Assembly (NCBI GenBank): GCA_022402445.1
Contig: JAKRSF010000006.1
Location: 137,243 to 201,242, forward strand
From: Cyanobacteriota bacterium
GTDB taxonomy: Bacteria; Cyanobacteriota; Cyanobacteriia; CACIAM-69d
Reading direction: 5' to 3'
DNA: 64,000 bases
Made by a program: the position numbers and the translations under genes. The notes below the pieces were generated by a model that saw nothing but the letters and a program-made list of their open reading frames with translations, made no database searches and was not told the origin of the DNA. Each line of letters opens with the position of its first letter. Position 1 is the stretch's first letter. Positions 16,510 to 26,969 of the stretch are shown piece after piece.

Positions 16510-19452
16510 ATGGGTTTTGAGTCGCTGCCGATGGATCCGATGGCCCCCGCGATCGCGTTGGATGGTTTGCCGGGGGGGAATGCTGCCAACCTCTGGGGGC
16601 TGTCTGGAGATCCTTCTGGGGTGGGGGCGATCGCGGCGGCGGGCCGAACCATTTTGGCGATTGATGAACGGGTGCCGAATTATGATGCCCTGCTGGCGGG
16701 GCTGGATCCGGCGGTGGAGGTGGTGATCCTCGAGGGCGATCGCGATGGCATTGACCAACTGACGGGGCTGCTGCGCGATCGGCGCAATGTGAGCGCCCTG
16801 CATGTGCTGTCCCACGGGGAGGCCAATACGCTCTATCTGGGCAGCGCGGTGGTCACTTCGGCGACGTTGGGGGATTACCGCGATCGCCTCGAACAGTGGC
16901 GCGATGCCTTCACGGCGGACGGCGATATTGTGCTCTATGGCTGCGACGTGGGCGGCGGTGAACCGGGCGGCGGTTTGGCGGATTGGCTGTCGGACTGGAC
17001 CGGGGCGGATGTGGCGGCGTCGGACGATGCCACGGGCGGTTCCCTGGTGGGGGCGAACTGGGATCTAGAAGTGCAGCACGGCCCGGTGGAGGCGCAGGTG
17101 CTCTTTGGCGAGGAGGTCCGCGATCGCTACGACCATACCCTCGGCGTTTTGCGGGTCAACAGCACCGCCGACAACACCACGGAAGATGGTTTTCTCACCC
17201 TGCGGGAAGCGATCGAAATCAGTGAAACCGGCCTAGTAGGAACCCGAAACCCAACTGCCGGAGAAGGAGCCGCCATTAGCGGTGGCTATGGCGTGGGCAT
17301 TGCCGATACGATTGATTTATCTAGCCTCACGGGCCAAATTGATCTGCCGGTCGAACTGCCCACCTTCATTGATGCCGGTGGGGCAACCCTGATTGGACCA
17401 GAAGCCGGAGGTCTGACGCTGCAATTTACTGATAACTTGAGCGCCGCGATCGTCAATGCAGGGGGCGATTTATCCATCAGAAACCTCGCCATCCGCAACA
17501 GTAGCTATATCTATAACGCCGTTGAAAACCATTCCAACGGTCGCCTTACCCTTGATCGCGTTTCCATTGAAAATCCGTCCGGCTATGCGGTTTTCAGTGT
17601 CGCCGATGGCCCCGTCAGCATCCTCAATAGCACCATCAGCAATAGTGACTCGGGCTTTCTATTCAATAACAATCCGATTTTAGAAGTCATCAACAGTACC
17701 TTCAGCGGCATCGCCAATGACGCAATTAGCGTACCGGTAGCGGGGGCCACGATCCTTCATTCCACCATTGTTAATGGTAATAGGGGAATTACTAGTGCTG
17801 ACGGCGGGACTGTGACCCTGCGAAATACGATTGTGGCCGGTAATGTGGTGGATGTCACCGGCGGCGGCTTTGTCACCGGCGGCGGCAATTTAATTCAGAA
17901 TCCTGGTCCTTTGTTGGCGGTCTTTCCGCTGCCCACATCGCCCGGTCCTAATGCCAATGGGGATTATGTGGGGGTGGTGAATCCGCTTTTGGGGCCGTTG
18001 GCGAACAATGGGGGACCGACGCCCACCCACGCACCCCAGCCCGGTTCCCTGGCGATTGATGGGGGGAATAATGCGTCGGTGGCGGTGGCTACGGATCAGC
18101 GGGGGCTGGCGCGGATCGCGGGTTCGGGGATTGATATCGGGGCGGTGGAGGTGCAAGCGCCGATCGCGCCGCCGCCCGTTGTGATTGCGCCGCCACCGGT
18201 AATCAATTTGGATGTGTTTGCCGATGGGACCGCGATCGCGGATGGCACCCCCACCCCCGTGGACCTGGGCGAAACCGTTGTGGGGGTACCGCGCCGGGTG
18301 ATGCTCCAACTGACCAATGCCGGGGCCGTGGCGATCGCCCTCGGATCCGTGACCGTCCCGGCTGGTTTTCAGATCCTGGGGCCAGGACTTCCCAGCACCC
18401 TCGCACCGGGCACCAGCGCCGCGCTCATGGTGGAATTGACCGCAACTGCCCCAGGGGAATTCGGCGGCGTCATCCTGATCAATAACGACACCCCCGACGA
18501 AGCCCCCTACAACTTCACCTTGCGGGGTCGGGTGCGCGATTCCCTGGTGATTGACCTGGCCGTGGATGCTGCCCTGCCGCCACCCCCGGCGATCGCCCTC
18601 GATGCCATCCCCCTTGAGGTCGCCCCGAACCGCACCGCAGCGGTGGGCGGCGGTGGAGCCGATGGCCTCGTGGGGGACGATCGCAACAACATCCTCTACG
18701 GCCTTGGGGGGGGCGATCGCCTCGACGGCAACGGCGGCAACGACATCCTCAGTGGCCAACGGGGGAGCGATCGGCTCAGCGGCGGTGACGGCGACGACAT
18801 CCTCAACGGCGGCGCGGACGACGACGTACTCCTCGGGGACGGCGGCAACGACCTGCTCTTCGGCGGCCTGGGCAATGACTACGCCGACGGCGGCGCGGGC
18901 GATGACCTAATCCTCGGCAACGACGGCAACGACACCCTCGGCGGCGGCGAAGGTAACGATACGCTCCTGGGGGATCTGGGGGATGACCTGATCCTTGGCA
19001 GCGCCGGGGCCAATGTGCTCTGGGGGGGCTCGGGGATCGACACGATCCTTGGGGGCGATGGGGATGACGCGATCGACGGCGGCGACGGGGACGATCGCCT
19101 CAACGGCGGCTCCGGGGCGGACCTGATCCTGGGGGGCGCGGGGGCGGACGTGATCCTCGGCGGCGCGGGCAACGACACCCTCGATGGCGGCGCGGGCAAC
19201 GACAGTCTCCAGGGGGGCGAGGGGAGCGATCTGTTCACCCTGCGGCGGGGCGAGGGGCCTACCTTCCTGGCTGATTTTGATCCCGGTGACGATCGCATTT
19301 TGCTGATTGGCTTCACCCCCGCCGACTTCATCACGGAAATCGATGGGGAGGGACGGCTGATCCTGCGCGATCGCACCACCGGCGAGGCGATCGCCACCCT
19401 CCAACGCCGCGCCGCCCTCGATCCGAGCCAAAGCAGCCTTTGGTTCATCTAG
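16510..19452 (+). CDS. DUF4347 / beta-helix / RTX calcium-binding surface protein
   Basis: A modular protein of about 980 residues. Residues 45-205 are a DUF4347 domain (TILAIDERVPNYDALLAGL, LHVLSHGEANTLYLG, DIVLYGCDVGGG). Next come a TLREAIEISE motif and a right-handed parallel beta-helix to about 555. A choice-of-anchor-D-like beta-sandwich covers about 565-680. From about 713 to 912 there are some twenty GGxGxD nonapeptide repeats that bind calcium, followed by a short C-terminal domain (FTLRRGEGPTFLADFDPGDDRI). RTX proteins usually leave by type I secretion; there is no Sec signal. The open frame begins at a TTG at 16486, but the ATG at 16510 is preferred. The likely role is cell-surface or matrix protein. 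Confidence 0.88.
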   Translation: MGFESLPMDPMAPAIALDGLPGGNAANLWGLSGDPSGVGAIAAAGRTILAIDERVPNYDALLAGLDPAVEVVILEGDRDGIDQLTGLLRDRRNVSALHVLSHGEANTLYLGSAVVTSATLGDYRDRLEQWRDAFTADGDIVLYGCDVGGGEPGGGLADWLSDWTGADVAASDDATGGSLVGANWDLEVQHGPVEAQVLFGEEVRDRYDHTLGVLRVNSTADNTTEDGFLTLREAIEISETGLVGTRNPTAGEGAAISGGYGVGIADTIDLSSLTGQIDLPVELPTFIDAGGATLIGPEAGGLTLQFTDNLSAAIVNAGGDLSIRNLAIRNSSYIYNAVENHSNGRLTLDRVSIENPSGYAVFSVADGPVSILNSTISNSDSGFLFNNNPILEVINSTFSGIANDAISVPVAGATILHSTIVNGNRGITSADGGTVTLRNTIVAGNVVDVTGGGFVTGGGNLIQNPGPLLAVFPLPTSPGPNANGDYVGVVNPLLGPLANNGGPTPTHAPQPGSLAIDGGNNASVAVATDQRGLARIAGSGIDIGAVEVQAPIAPPPVVIAPPPVINLDVFADGTAIADGTPTPVDLGETVVGVPRRVMLQLTNAGAVAIALGSVTVPAGFQILGPGLPSTLAPGTSAALMVELTATAPGEFGGVILINNDTPDEAPYNFTLRGRVRDSLVIDLAVDAALPPPPAIALDAIPLEVAPNRTAAVGGGGADGLVGDDRNNILYGLGGGDRLDGNGGNDILSGQRGSDRLSGGDGDDILNGGADDDVLLGDGGNDLLFGGLGNDYADGGAGDDLILGNDGNDTLGGGEGNDTLLGDLGDDLILGSAGANVLWGGSGIDTILGGDGDDAIDGGDGDDRLNGGSGADLILGGAGADVILGGAGNDTLDGGAGNDSLQGGEGSDLFTLRRGEGPTFLADFDPGDDRILLIGFTPADFITEIDGEGRLILRDRTTGEAIATLQRRAALDPSQSSLWFI

Positions 19453-19644
19453 GGATTTTCTACAGAAGAGTTCTACAGGCAAAAGGCAAAAATCCGCCTC
19501 CTCCTAGGGCACCGCCAGGGCGATCGCGGCCCCGTAGCCCCCATAGCGATCGCGCCTAGACAGCTACGGTAGGATGGGCACTGGCTTTTCCGAGCGCGCG
19601 CGCTGGAGCCTCCCTGCACTCTGCCTTAAGGACTTGGTGTTTCC

Positions 19645-21072
19645 ATGTACGACAAGATCGCACCCCCCACCGTCGGCGAAACCATCACCTTCGAGAACGG
19701 CCTGCCGATCGTCCCCGATAACCCGATCGTGCCGTTCATCCGGGGCGACGGCACGGGGGTTGATATCTGGCCCGCCTCCCAGCGCGTCCTCGATGCCGCG
19801 ATCGCCAAAGCCTACGGCGGCAAACGGCAAATCTCCTGGTTCAAGGTCTACGCCGGCGACGAAGCCTGCGACCTCTACGGCACCTATCAATACCTGCCCG
19901 AGGACACCCTCACGGCCATCCGCACCTACGGCATCGCCATCAAAGGCCCCCTCACAACCCCCGTGGGCGGCGGCATCCGTTCCCTCAACGTGGCCCTGCG
20001 GCAAATCTTTGACCTGTACGCCTGCGTTCGCCCCTGCAAGTACTATCCCGGCACCCCGTCGCCCCACAAAAGCCCGGAAAAACTCGATGTGCTGGTCTAT
20101 CGGGAAAACACCGAAGACATCTATCTAGGCATTGAATGGAAAGCGGGTGACCCCACGGCCCTGCGGTTGATTGAACTGCTCAATACGGACCTGATTCCCG
20201 GCACGCCGGAGCATGGCAAAAAGCAAATTCGCCTCGATTCCGGCATTGGCATTAAGCCCATCAGTAAAACCGGCTCCCAGCGCCTCGTGCGCCGCGCCAT
20301 CCAAAATGCCCTGCGCCTGCCCAAGGAAAAACAGCAGGTGACCCTGGTCCATAAGGGCAACATCATGAAATATACGGAAGGGGCCTTCCGGGATTGGGGC
20401 TATGAGGTGGCGACGACGGAATTTCGGGCGGAATGTGTGACGGAGCGCGAGTCCTGGATTTTGTCGAATCTGGATGGGAATCCGGATCTTTCCGTGGAGG
20501 ATAATGCGCGGAAGATTGATCCGGGCTATGACAGTTTGACGCCGGAAAAACAGGCGGCCATTTGTCAGGAAGTGGAGGCGGTTTTGGCGGCCATTGGGGA
20601 GAGCCACGGCAACGGCCAATGGAAGGAGAAGGTGATGGTGAATGATCGCATTGCCGACAGCATTTTCCAGCAGATTCAGACCCGCCCGGATGAATATTCG
20701 ATCCTGGCGACGATGAATTTGAATGGGGATTATTTGTCCGATGCGGCCGCCGCGATCGCGGGGGGCTTGGGCATGGCTCCGGGGGCAAATATTGGCGACA
20801 ATTGCGCCATTTTTGAAGCGACCCACGGCACGGCTCCGAAACATGCGGGGCTCGATCGCATTAATCCCGGTTCCGTGATTTTGTCCGGCGTGATGATGTT
20901 GGAATATATGGGCTGGCAGGAGGCGGCGGATTTGATTAAGAAGGGCCTCGGGGCGGCGATCGTTAATCAGGAGGTGACCTACGATCTGGCGCGGTTGATG
21001 GATCCGCCCGTGGATCCGCCGTTGAAATGTTCGGAATTCGCTGAGGCGATCGTGGCCCATTTCGAGGATTAG
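19645..21072 (+). CDS. icd: isocitrate dehydrogenase (NADP+)
   Basis: Oxidatively decarboxylates isocitrate to 2-oxoglutarate, the carbon skeleton for ammonium assimilation in cyanobacteria. The 475-residue length fits the cyanobacterial form. Visible signatures are [10 protein letters not shown]-like ([18 protein letters not shown]) near residue 32, [14 protein letters not shown] in the isocitrate-binding region and [14 protein letters not shown]. Also present are [20 protein letters not shown] and the cofactor loop [10 protein letters not shown]. It is monocistronic. An NtcA site would be expected from what is known of cyanobacterial icd, but no clear GTA-N8-TAC was found upstream. Confidence 0.96.
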   Translation: MYDKIAPPTVGETITFENGLPIVPDNPIVPFIRGDGTGVDIWPASQRVLDAAIAKAYGGKRQISWFKVYAGDEACDLYGTYQYLPEDTLTAIRTYGIAIKGPLTTPVGGGIRSLNVALRQIFDLYACVRPCKYYPGTPSPHKSPEKLDVLVYRENTEDIYLGIEWKAGDPTALRLIELLNTDLIPGTPEHGKKQIRLDSGIGIKPISKTGSQRLVRRAIQNALRLPKEKQQVTLVHKGNIMKYTEGAFRDWGYEVATTEFRAECVTERESWILSNLDGNPDLSVEDNARKIDPGYDSLTPEKQAAICQEVEAVLAAIGESHGNGQWKEKVMVNDRIADSIFQQIQTRPDEYSILATMNLNGDYLSDAAAAIAGGLGMAPGANIGDNCAIFEATHGTAPKHAGLDRINPGSVILSGVMMLEYMGWQEAADLIKKGLGAAIVNQEVTYDLARLMDPPVDPPLKCSEFAEAIVAHFED

Positions 21073-21236
21073 GCCCCCCGGCGATCGCCCCTTTAGCGAT
21101 CGCACGGCCCCTCGGGGAACGCTCCGGGGGGCGGGGCGGTCCTAGGAAGTATCCAGAAATCCAAAAACTGATACGGTACAACTGGTAAGCGTCAAGGGTT
21201 CGCCCACCACAACGACGCCCGCACCCGAGATTGCAG

Positions 21237-22298
21237 ATGGCAGACTCGTTTCAAGTTGGATTCACCCTATTTCTGAGCCTGCTGGTGGAAGCGTTGCCGT
21301 TTCTGCTGATGGGCGTCCTGTTTTCCAGTGTGCTGCTCATCTTTGTGGATGAGTCGAAGTTGGTGTCGATTCTGCCGCGTAATCCGGCCCTGGGGGCGTT
21401 GGCGGGCAGTGCGCTGGGGTTTTTGTTTCCGGTCTGTGAATGTGGCAATGTGCCGGTGGCGCGGCGGCTGCTGGTGCAGGGGATTCCGGCTCCGGTGGCG
21501 GTTGGCTTCCTGTTGGCGGCCCCGACGATTAATCCGGTGGTGATTTGGGCGACCTGGACGGCGTTCCGCGATCGCCCGGAATTGGTTGTGCTGCGGGTGC
21601 TGTGTTCCCTGGCGATCGCGACGATCGCGGGGTGGACCTTCAGTGCCCAGAAGGATATGCGGCCTCTGCTCAATCCGGCCCTGGCGCGATCGATGCTGCG
21701 GGCGCGGGAGATGAGCGGCATTGAACGGGCGACGCTGGAACGCAAGGGGGGCGGCAGTCCGCTGCTGTCGGGCACCTATTGGCTGGGGCAGGCGAGCGCC
21801 CAGCCGGTGGAAGGATCGTTGCAAACGTTGCAGGCGTTGGCGACGGAGCGACCGGCCCTGGCGACGGGGAAGCGGTCCATTGATTGGGGCCAAAAGCTGC
21901 CCCTGTTTTTGGACAATGTGGTGCGGGAGTTGCGGGAGTTGGGCGGGGTGCTGGTGATCGGCAGTGCGATCGCGGCATTCATCCAAGTGGCGGTGCCCCG
22001 GGAGGCGATCGTCAGCCTGGGTCAGGGGCCGGTCACGTCGATCCTGGCGATGATGCTGCTGGCGGCCACCATTTCCATTTGCTCGACGGTGGATTCATTT
22101 TTTGCCCTGTCGTTTGCGGGCACGTTCACGAGCGGTTCGCTGCTGGCGTTTTTGATCTTTGGGCCGACCATTGACCTGAAGGCCGTGGGGCTGATGCTGT
22201 CGATCTTTAAGCCCCGTACCGTTGCCTATTTGTTCGTGATTGCGGGGCTGCTGTCGTTCCTGTTCGCCCTGATCGTGAATTATCAGGTGGGGTGGTAG
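21237..22298 (+). CDS. permease, COG0701 (YraQ/ArsP-like)
   Basis: A membrane protein of about 353 residues with eight or so hydrophobic segments in two halves. The first half has the family signature FPVCECGNVPVARRLLVQG followed by AAPTINPVVIWATW. The second half has a matching ISICSTVDSFFALSFAGTF and IFGPTIDLKA. The conserved cysteines and Asn-Pro are those of the COG0701 permeases, some of which move arsenicals or metal ions. The substrate here is unknown. The frame is open from a TTG six bases upstream; the ATG at 21237 is preferred. It overlaps the start of the next frame. Confidence 0.85.
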   Translation: MADSFQVGFTLFLSLLVEALPFLLMGVLFSSVLLIFVDESKLVSILPRNPALGALAGSALGFLFPVCECGNVPVARRLLVQGIPAPVAVGFLLAAPTINPVVIWATWTAFRDRPELVVLRVLCSLAIATIAGWTFSAQKDMRPLLNPALARSMLRAREMSGIERATLERKGGGSPLLSGTYWLGQASAQPVEGSLQTLQALATERPALATGKRSIDWGQKLPLFLDNVVRELRELGGVLVIGSAIAAFIQVAVPREAIVSLGQGPVTSILAMMLLAATISICSTVDSFFALSFAGTFTSGSLLAFLIFGPTIDLKAVGLMLSIFKPRTVAYLFVIAGLLSFLFALIVNYQVGW

Positions 22299-22312
22299 GG
22301 CCGGTGGCGCAG

Positions 22313-23272
22313 ATGGGGCGGGCGATCGCGGATAAAAAAACGACTGGCTTAGAACCGGTTGCGGCCAACCCTGGTAACCCAAAAACGGCTGTCGCAAGGG
22401 GCTTAAGTCTCTTGTCCCGAGGTGCGTGGGTGGCCTTGGTGTTGATCGGTGCGCTGGTTCTGGGGATGCCCGCCGCGATCGCGGGGCCGTTGGGCGATCG
22501 CGTCGCCGCCTTTCCCCAATGGCTGAATAAACCCCCCGTCCGCCGCGCCGTCGGAGATTTGACCTATCCCGACTGGATGGCGGGCACCTGGAGCGTTGAA
22601 AGCACCCTGATCGAAATGGTCGCCCCCCTGGCCCCCAAGGTGATGTCACCGGGCTACGACAGCAATCGCCAATTTTTAGATCATCCCCTCACCTTCACCG
22701 TGCGCTTCGGCCCCCAGGCGATCGCCCCCGCCGCCAGCCCCATTCCCGTCCAGGCCCGCCCCAGCGCCCCGCCGATCGTGGCCGATCGCGCCTTCAACGG
22801 CCAAAATATCAGCCGCGCCTACCTCGGAGAAGATACAAAAATCCGCGTCAGCGTAGACAGCGCCAACCCCAACCGCCAAATCACCACCCTCAGCGGCGAT
22901 CGCCAACTGCTCTCGGAAGTGATTGGCCGCGCTGTCGAACCGTCCGACCCCGACACCTTCATCACCACGGAACTGAGCCAGCAAGCCTTCCGCCGCCTCG
23001 ATAATCCCCCCGAAGTGCGGCCCAGCGACAGCGCGATCGCGTACCTCAACCTCGTCGAAACCACAACGGTCTACCGCCACCGGCCCGACGCCCCCGAAGG
23101 CGAGCCCCCCATCCTCGGGGACCAGATGACCGCCATCTTCCTCAACGCTCGCGACAACGACTATCCCCGCGTGCGCGATCGCCCCGTCGCCCTCTACCGC
23201 TATCATCTAGAATTCCAGCCAGTCCCGCCCGACGCGATCGCCTCACCCGAGGCCCCCGCCGAAGCGAGATAG
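22313..23272 (+). CDS. DUF6816-like exported protein
   Basis: The mature part begins about LGDRVAAFPQWLNKPP and has YPDWMAGTWSVESTLIEMVAPLAPKVMSPGYDSNRQFL. From memory this fits the DUF6816 family of cyanobacteria and plastids, whose function is unknown. A hydrophobic stretch WVALVLIGALVLGMPAAIA just before it is a good signal peptide. The start is uncertain: the frame is open from a GTG at 22292 overlapping the permease gene. The ATG at 22313 leaves an odd 32-residue head encoded partly by a palindromic repeat, and a TTG at 22412 would give a clean signal peptide. Confidence 0.6.
   Translation: MGRAIADKKTTGLEPVAANPGNPKTAVARGLSLLSRGAWVALVLIGALVLGMPAAIAGPLGDRVAAFPQWLNKPPVRRAVGDLTYPDWMAGTWSVESTLIEMVAPLAPKVMSPGYDSNRQFLDHPLTFTVRFGPQAIAPAASPIPVQARPSAPPIVADRAFNGQNISRAYLGEDTKIRVSVDSANPNRQITTLSGDRQLLSEVIGRAVEPSDPDTFITTELSQQAFRRLDNPPEVRPSDSAIAYLNLVETTTVYRHRPDAPEGEPPILGDQMTAIFLNARDNDYPRVRDRPVALYRYHLEFQPVPPDAIASPEAPAEAR
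22395..22414. repeat. imperfect palindrome
   Basis: CAAGGGGCTTAAGTCTCTTG is an imperfect palindrome closely related to the hairpin at 956-975. Its position inside the open frame before the signal peptide of the DUF6816-like gene suggests that this stretch is really untranslated leader. Confidence 0.4.
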
Positions 23273-23409
23273 AATGAACGCAACGAAATGCAACGAACGG
23301 ACCGCGCGCGATTCAGGGAGCCATTTTATTAAAGTCGCCCCGCGATCGCCCGCCCCACCCGTAGCATCAACACCGACCACTTGAGGGATGCGAGGAGAGA
23401 CCCCAGCGC

Positions 23410-25797
23410 ATGGGCAAAGTCGTTGGAATTGATTTGGGAACTACGAACTCCGTCGTTTCCGTTCTCGAAGGCGGCAAACCCGTGGTCATTGCCAATGCCG
23501 AAGGCACCCGCACAACGCCGTCGGTGGTGGCCTTTAGTAAAGATGGGGAGCGGCTCGTGGGGCAACTGGCCCGACGGCAATCGATCCTCAACCCCCAAAA
23601 CACGTTTTTTGGCGTCAAACGCTTCATCGGTCGCCAATACACGGAACTGTCGCCGGAATCGAAGCAGGTGCCCTATACGATCCGCCGCAACGATGACGGC
23701 AATGTGCGGATCCGCTGCCCGCGCCTGAAGCGGGAATTTGCGCCGGAGGAGGTGTCCGCCATGGTGCTCCGAAAACTGGCGGACGAGGCGGAGCGCTACC
23801 TGGGGCAGCCGGTGACCGGGGCCGTGATCACGGTGCCCGCCTATTTCAACGATTCCCAGCGGCAGGCGACTCGGGATGCGGGGCGCATTGCGGGCCTCGA
23901 CGTAAAACGCATTATTAATGAACCGACGGCGGCGGCGTTGGCCTATGGGCTCGATCGCCTGGACAATCGCCGGGTGTTGGTGTTTGACCTGGGGGGCGGC
24001 ACGTTCGATGTGTCGATCCTGGAGGTGGGGGATGGGGTCTTTGAGGTGAAGTCCACCAGCGGCGATACCCAGTTGGGGGGCAATGATTTTGATAAGAAAA
24101 TTGTCGATTGGCTCGCCGATGAATTTTTAGAGCGGGAGGGGGTGGATCTGCGGCGCGATCGCCAGTCCCTGCAACGGCTGTTGGAAACGGCGGAAAAGGC
24201 CAAGATTGAACTGTCGGGCGTGGGGGTGACGGAGATTAATTTGCCGTTCATTACCGCGACGGAGGATGGGCCAAAGCATATTGAAACGCGCCTCACCCGG
24301 GCGGATTTTGAAGGGCTATGTGGTGACCTGCTCGAACGGCTGCGATCGCCCCTGAAGCGGGCGTTTATGGATGCGAATTTGCGCCCCAATCAAATCGATG
24401 AGGTGGTGCTGGTGGGCGGTTCGAGCCGGATCCCCATGGTGCAAACGGTGGTGCGATCGCTGGTGGGCCTAGAACCGAGCCAGACGGTCAATCCAGACGA
24501 GGCCGTGGCGATCGGGGCGGCGATCCAGGCGGGCATCCTCGATGGGGAAGTCAAAGATATTCTGCTGCTGGATGTGACGCCCCTGTCGTTGGGCCTCGAA
24601 ACCATTGGCGGCGTCATGAAGAAATTGATTCCGCGCAATACGACGATTCCCGTGCGGCGATCGGACATTTTTTCCACCTCGGAAAATAACCAAACCCTCG
24701 TGGAGGTCCATGTGGTCCAGGGGGAGCGGGAAATGGCGGCGGACAATAAATCCCTGGGCCGGTTCAAACTGACGGGAATTCCCCCCGCGCCGCGCGGTGT
24801 GCCCCAAGTCCAAGTCGCGTTTGATATTGATGCCAACGGGATTTTGCAGGTGACGGCGGTGGATCGCACCACGGGCCGCGAGCAGAGCATTATTGTCCAA
24901 AATGCGTCCACCTTGAGTGATGTGGAGGTGGAGACGGCGATCCGTGAGGCCCAACAGTTTGCGGATGCGGATCGGCAGCAGCGCGATCGCGTGGAGAAGC
25001 GCAACCGGGCGGAGGCGTTGGCCCTCCAGGCGGAACGGCAGTTGCGGGAGGCGACCCTGGATTTTGGGATGCAGTTTGTCGAAGGCCATCGCCGGTTGAT
25101 TGAGGCCAGTAGTCGCCTGCTGCGGGATGCGATCGCGCGGGATGACGACATGGCGATCGACCGGGCCCAGGTGGAATTGCAAGACGCCCTCTATAACCTC
25201 AAGCGGGATGTGCGCCTGCGCTACGAGGAGGAGGACGGGGATGATTTCTTTGGCTCGATCCGCCGGACCTTCCAAGAAGGGCGCGATGCGGCGGCCAGTG
25301 CCTGGAACCAAGATGATCTGGGCTACGGGCGCGATCGCTCCGGCGGTGGATTTAGCGGTGGCCTCGGCGGCGGCTTTGGGGGCCTCGGCAGCGGTGGCGG
25401 CTATGGGGGCGATCGCTACGACGGACGGCCCGCCGCCCCCCGCAATGACCGTTGGCCCGAGGGGCGCAGTGACGGGCGCGGTGAAAGCTGGGGTGATGGG
25501 CGCAGTGACGGGCGCAATGGCGAACCCCGCCGCGAGTCCCGCCGCCCCGCCTATGGGGACACGGGCAACGGTTGGGGTGATCGCGGCGATCGACCCGCCC
25601 CCCGCCCTGCCCCCGACGATCGCAATGGCCAATCCCGCCGCAGTCGCCCCGATGACTATGGCCCCCCCCGCGATCGCCGGGAACCCAGCCGTGACGTGGG
25701 CCGAGAACCCAGCCGCGATCGCCGCCCCCAAGCCAACGCCCCCTACAGCAGCGCCCCCTACAATGACGACTGGGATGACGACGACGACTGGCTCTAG
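23410..25797 (+). CDS. dnaK: DnaK/Hsp70 chaperone with long disordered tail
   Basis: A 795-residue Hsp70, about 160 longer than a standard DnaK. The ATPase domain (1-380) has [60 protein letters not shown] and [12 protein letters not shown]. The substrate domain has the linker [16 protein letters not shown] and [17 protein letters not shown]. From about residue 620 the tail is low complexity, rich in G, R, D, S and P, and it ends in an acidic patch ([10 protein letters not shown]). Cyanobacteria have several DnaKs, and a tail of this kind recalls the DnaK1 type. The dnaJ gene follows 137 bases downstream. Repeated GCAACGAA words lie upstream, near 23280-23300; no CIRCE element is seen. Confidence 0.95.
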   Translation: MGKVVGIDLGTTNSVVSVLEGGKPVVIANAEGTRTTPSVVAFSKDGERLVGQLARRQSILNPQNTFFGVKRFIGRQYTELSPESKQVPYTIRRNDDGNVRIRCPRLKREFAPEEVSAMVLRKLADEAERYLGQPVTGAVITVPAYFNDSQRQATRDAGRIAGLDVKRIINEPTAAALAYGLDRLDNRRVLVFDLGGGTFDVSILEVGDGVFEVKSTSGDTQLGGNDFDKKIVDWLADEFLEREGVDLRRDRQSLQRLLETAEKAKIELSGVGVTEINLPFITATEDGPKHIETRLTRADFEGLCGDLLERLRSPLKRAFMDANLRPNQIDEVVLVGGSSRIPMVQTVVRSLVGLEPSQTVNPDEAVAIGAAIQAGILDGEVKDILLLDVTPLSLGLETIGGVMKKLIPRNTTIPVRRSDIFSTSENNQTLVEVHVVQGEREMAADNKSLGRFKLTGIPPAPRGVPQVQVAFDIDANGILQVTAVDRTTGREQSIIVQNASTLSDVEVETAIREAQQFADADRQQRDRVEKRNRAEALALQAERQLREATLDFGMQFVEGHRRLIEASSRLLRDAIARDDDMAIDRAQVELQDALYNLKRDVRLRYEEEDGDDFFGSIRRTFQEGRDAAASAWNQDDLGYGRDRSGGGFSGGLGGGFGGLGSGGGYGGDRYDGRPAAPRNDRWPEGRSDGRGESWGDGRSDGRNGEPRRESRRPAYGDTGNGWGDRGDRPAPRPAPDDRNGQSRRSRPDDYGPPRDRREPSRDVGREPSRDRRPQANAPYSSAPYNDDWDDDDDWL

Positions 25798-25854
25798 GGC
25801 CCATCGCCAAAATAGCCGCCAACCCCAATGATCCCAACTCCCCCAATCGATCCA

Positions 25855-25879
25855 CCGTAGGGGCGGGGTCTCCCCGCCC
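25855..25879. repeat. short form of the MITE-like repeat
   Basis: Begins CCGTAGGGG like the longer copies and continues as a strong hairpin, GGGCGGGG / CCCCGCCC with a short loop. It lies between dnaK and dnaJ. It may be a relic of the element or a shared structural end, and could also affect dnaJ read-through. Confidence 0.45.
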
Positions 25880-25934
25880 TGCCCCCCGCAGCCCCCGCCC
25901 TGCCCCCACCCGAGACCCCGCCCTCCCCTGCCCC

Positions 25935-26969
25935 ATGCAGAATTTCCGTAACTACTACGCCACCCTCGGGGTCACCCAAGACGCCACCGGCGAGGACATC
26001 AAACGGGCCTTCCGGCGACTCGCCCGCCAATATCACCCGGACCTCAACCCCGACAACAAAGCCGCCGAGGAACGCTTCAAGGCCCTCGGGGAAGCCTATG
26101 AGGTGCTCTCGGATCCAGTGCGGCGCGCCCAATATGACGAATTCAGCCATTTTTGGAAGCAGAAGGGATTTCAGGCCAAGGGCCGCCGCCGCACCCCTAG
26201 CGCCCCCTGGCCCACCGCCGGACGCACCGCCACCACCAGCCGCGCCGCCACCCGCACCGCACCGCCGCCGAGCGATCGCGCCCCCGAGCCGACGCCCGAC
26301 CAGATGGACTACAGCGAGTTCGCGGACTTTAATAGCTTTGTCGATCGCCTCCTTGATCGCCGCAATGGCCGCCCGAGCCCCCCGCCGGAACCGGGCTCTC
26401 GGGATTATTTCCGCCCCGGCACCACCCGCACGGCCTATACGGTCAAACCCAAGGCCCCGCGCAATGCGGAAGCGCGCCTGACCATTCCCCTCGAAACGGC
26501 CTATGCGGGGGGGCGTGAACGGATTCGCCTGGAGGATGGGCGATCGCTGGAAGTCAACATGCCCCCCGGTTTGGTGTCCGGCCAGCGGATCCGCCTGCGG
26601 GAACAGGGGGTGGACGGGGGCGATTTGTATATCCGCATTACCGTCGCGCCCCATGCCCTGTTCCAGTTGGATGGGGTGGATGTGCTGTGCCCCGTGCCCG
26701 TGACCCCGGCGGAGGCGGTTCTGGGCAGTGCGATCGAGGTGCCCACCCTCGATGGTTGGGTGAAGATGAATTTGCCCCAGGGGGTGCGCCACGGGACGCG
26801 GCTGCGGCTGTCGGGCAAGGGGTATCCCATCAACCGCGATCGCCGGGGGGACCAAATTGTTGAAATCCAAATCGCCCTGCCGACCCAACTGAGTGACGAG
26901 GAAACGTTGCTTTATCAGCAGCTCCGCGATCGCGAAACCTTCAAGCCTCGCGCCAATTTGCCCATCTAG
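25935..26969 (+). CDS. dnaJ: DnaJ-class co-chaperone without zinc finger
   Basis: A 344-residue Hsp40 of the CbpA-like (type II) kind. The J domain covers residues 1-72 with the HPD triplet at 34-36 (RQYHPDLNPDN). Next comes a proline/threonine-rich linker (about 80-170), then two C-terminal beta domains with substrate-binding segments (LTIPLETAYAGGRERI, VDVLCPVPVTPAEAVLGS). No cysteine-rich CxxCxGxG repeats are present, which rules out classical DnaJ. It stimulates the ATPase of DnaK and follows dnaK on the same strand. Its 3' end overlaps the longest open frame of the next gene, but not that gene's likely start. Confidence 0.92.
   Translation: MQNFRNYYATLGVTQDATGEDIKRAFRRLARQYHPDLNPDNKAAEERFKALGEAYEVLSDPVRRAQYDEFSHFWKQKGFQAKGRRRTPSAPWPTAGRTATTSRAATRTAPPPSDRAPEPTPDQMDYSEFADFNSFVDRLLDRRNGRPSPPPEPGSRDYFRPGTTRTAYTVKPKAPRNAEARLTIPLETAYAGGRERIRLEDGRSLEVNMPPGLVSGQRIRLREQGVDGGDLYIRITVAPHALFQLDGVDVLCPVPVTPAEAVLGSAIEVPTLDGWVKMNLPQGVRHGTRLRLSGKGYPINRDRRGDQIVEIQIALPTQLSDEETLLYQQLRDRETFKPRANLPI

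Noticed and set aside
18660-19230. DNA repeats in the RTX region considered as a CRISPR or satellite
   Set aside because: The periodicity is that of coding nonapeptides (27 bases), with codon-level variation and no spacers.
23273-23409. CIRCE or other heat-shock operator before dnaK
   Set aside because: No TTAGCACTC-type inverted repeat is present; only short GCAACGAA repeats.
24469-25731. Long open frame opposite dnaK, 420 codons
   Set aside because: It lies wholly antisense to a clear DnaK gene, is low-complexity alanine/glycine/isoleucine and matches no family. High GC content makes such antisense frames common here.
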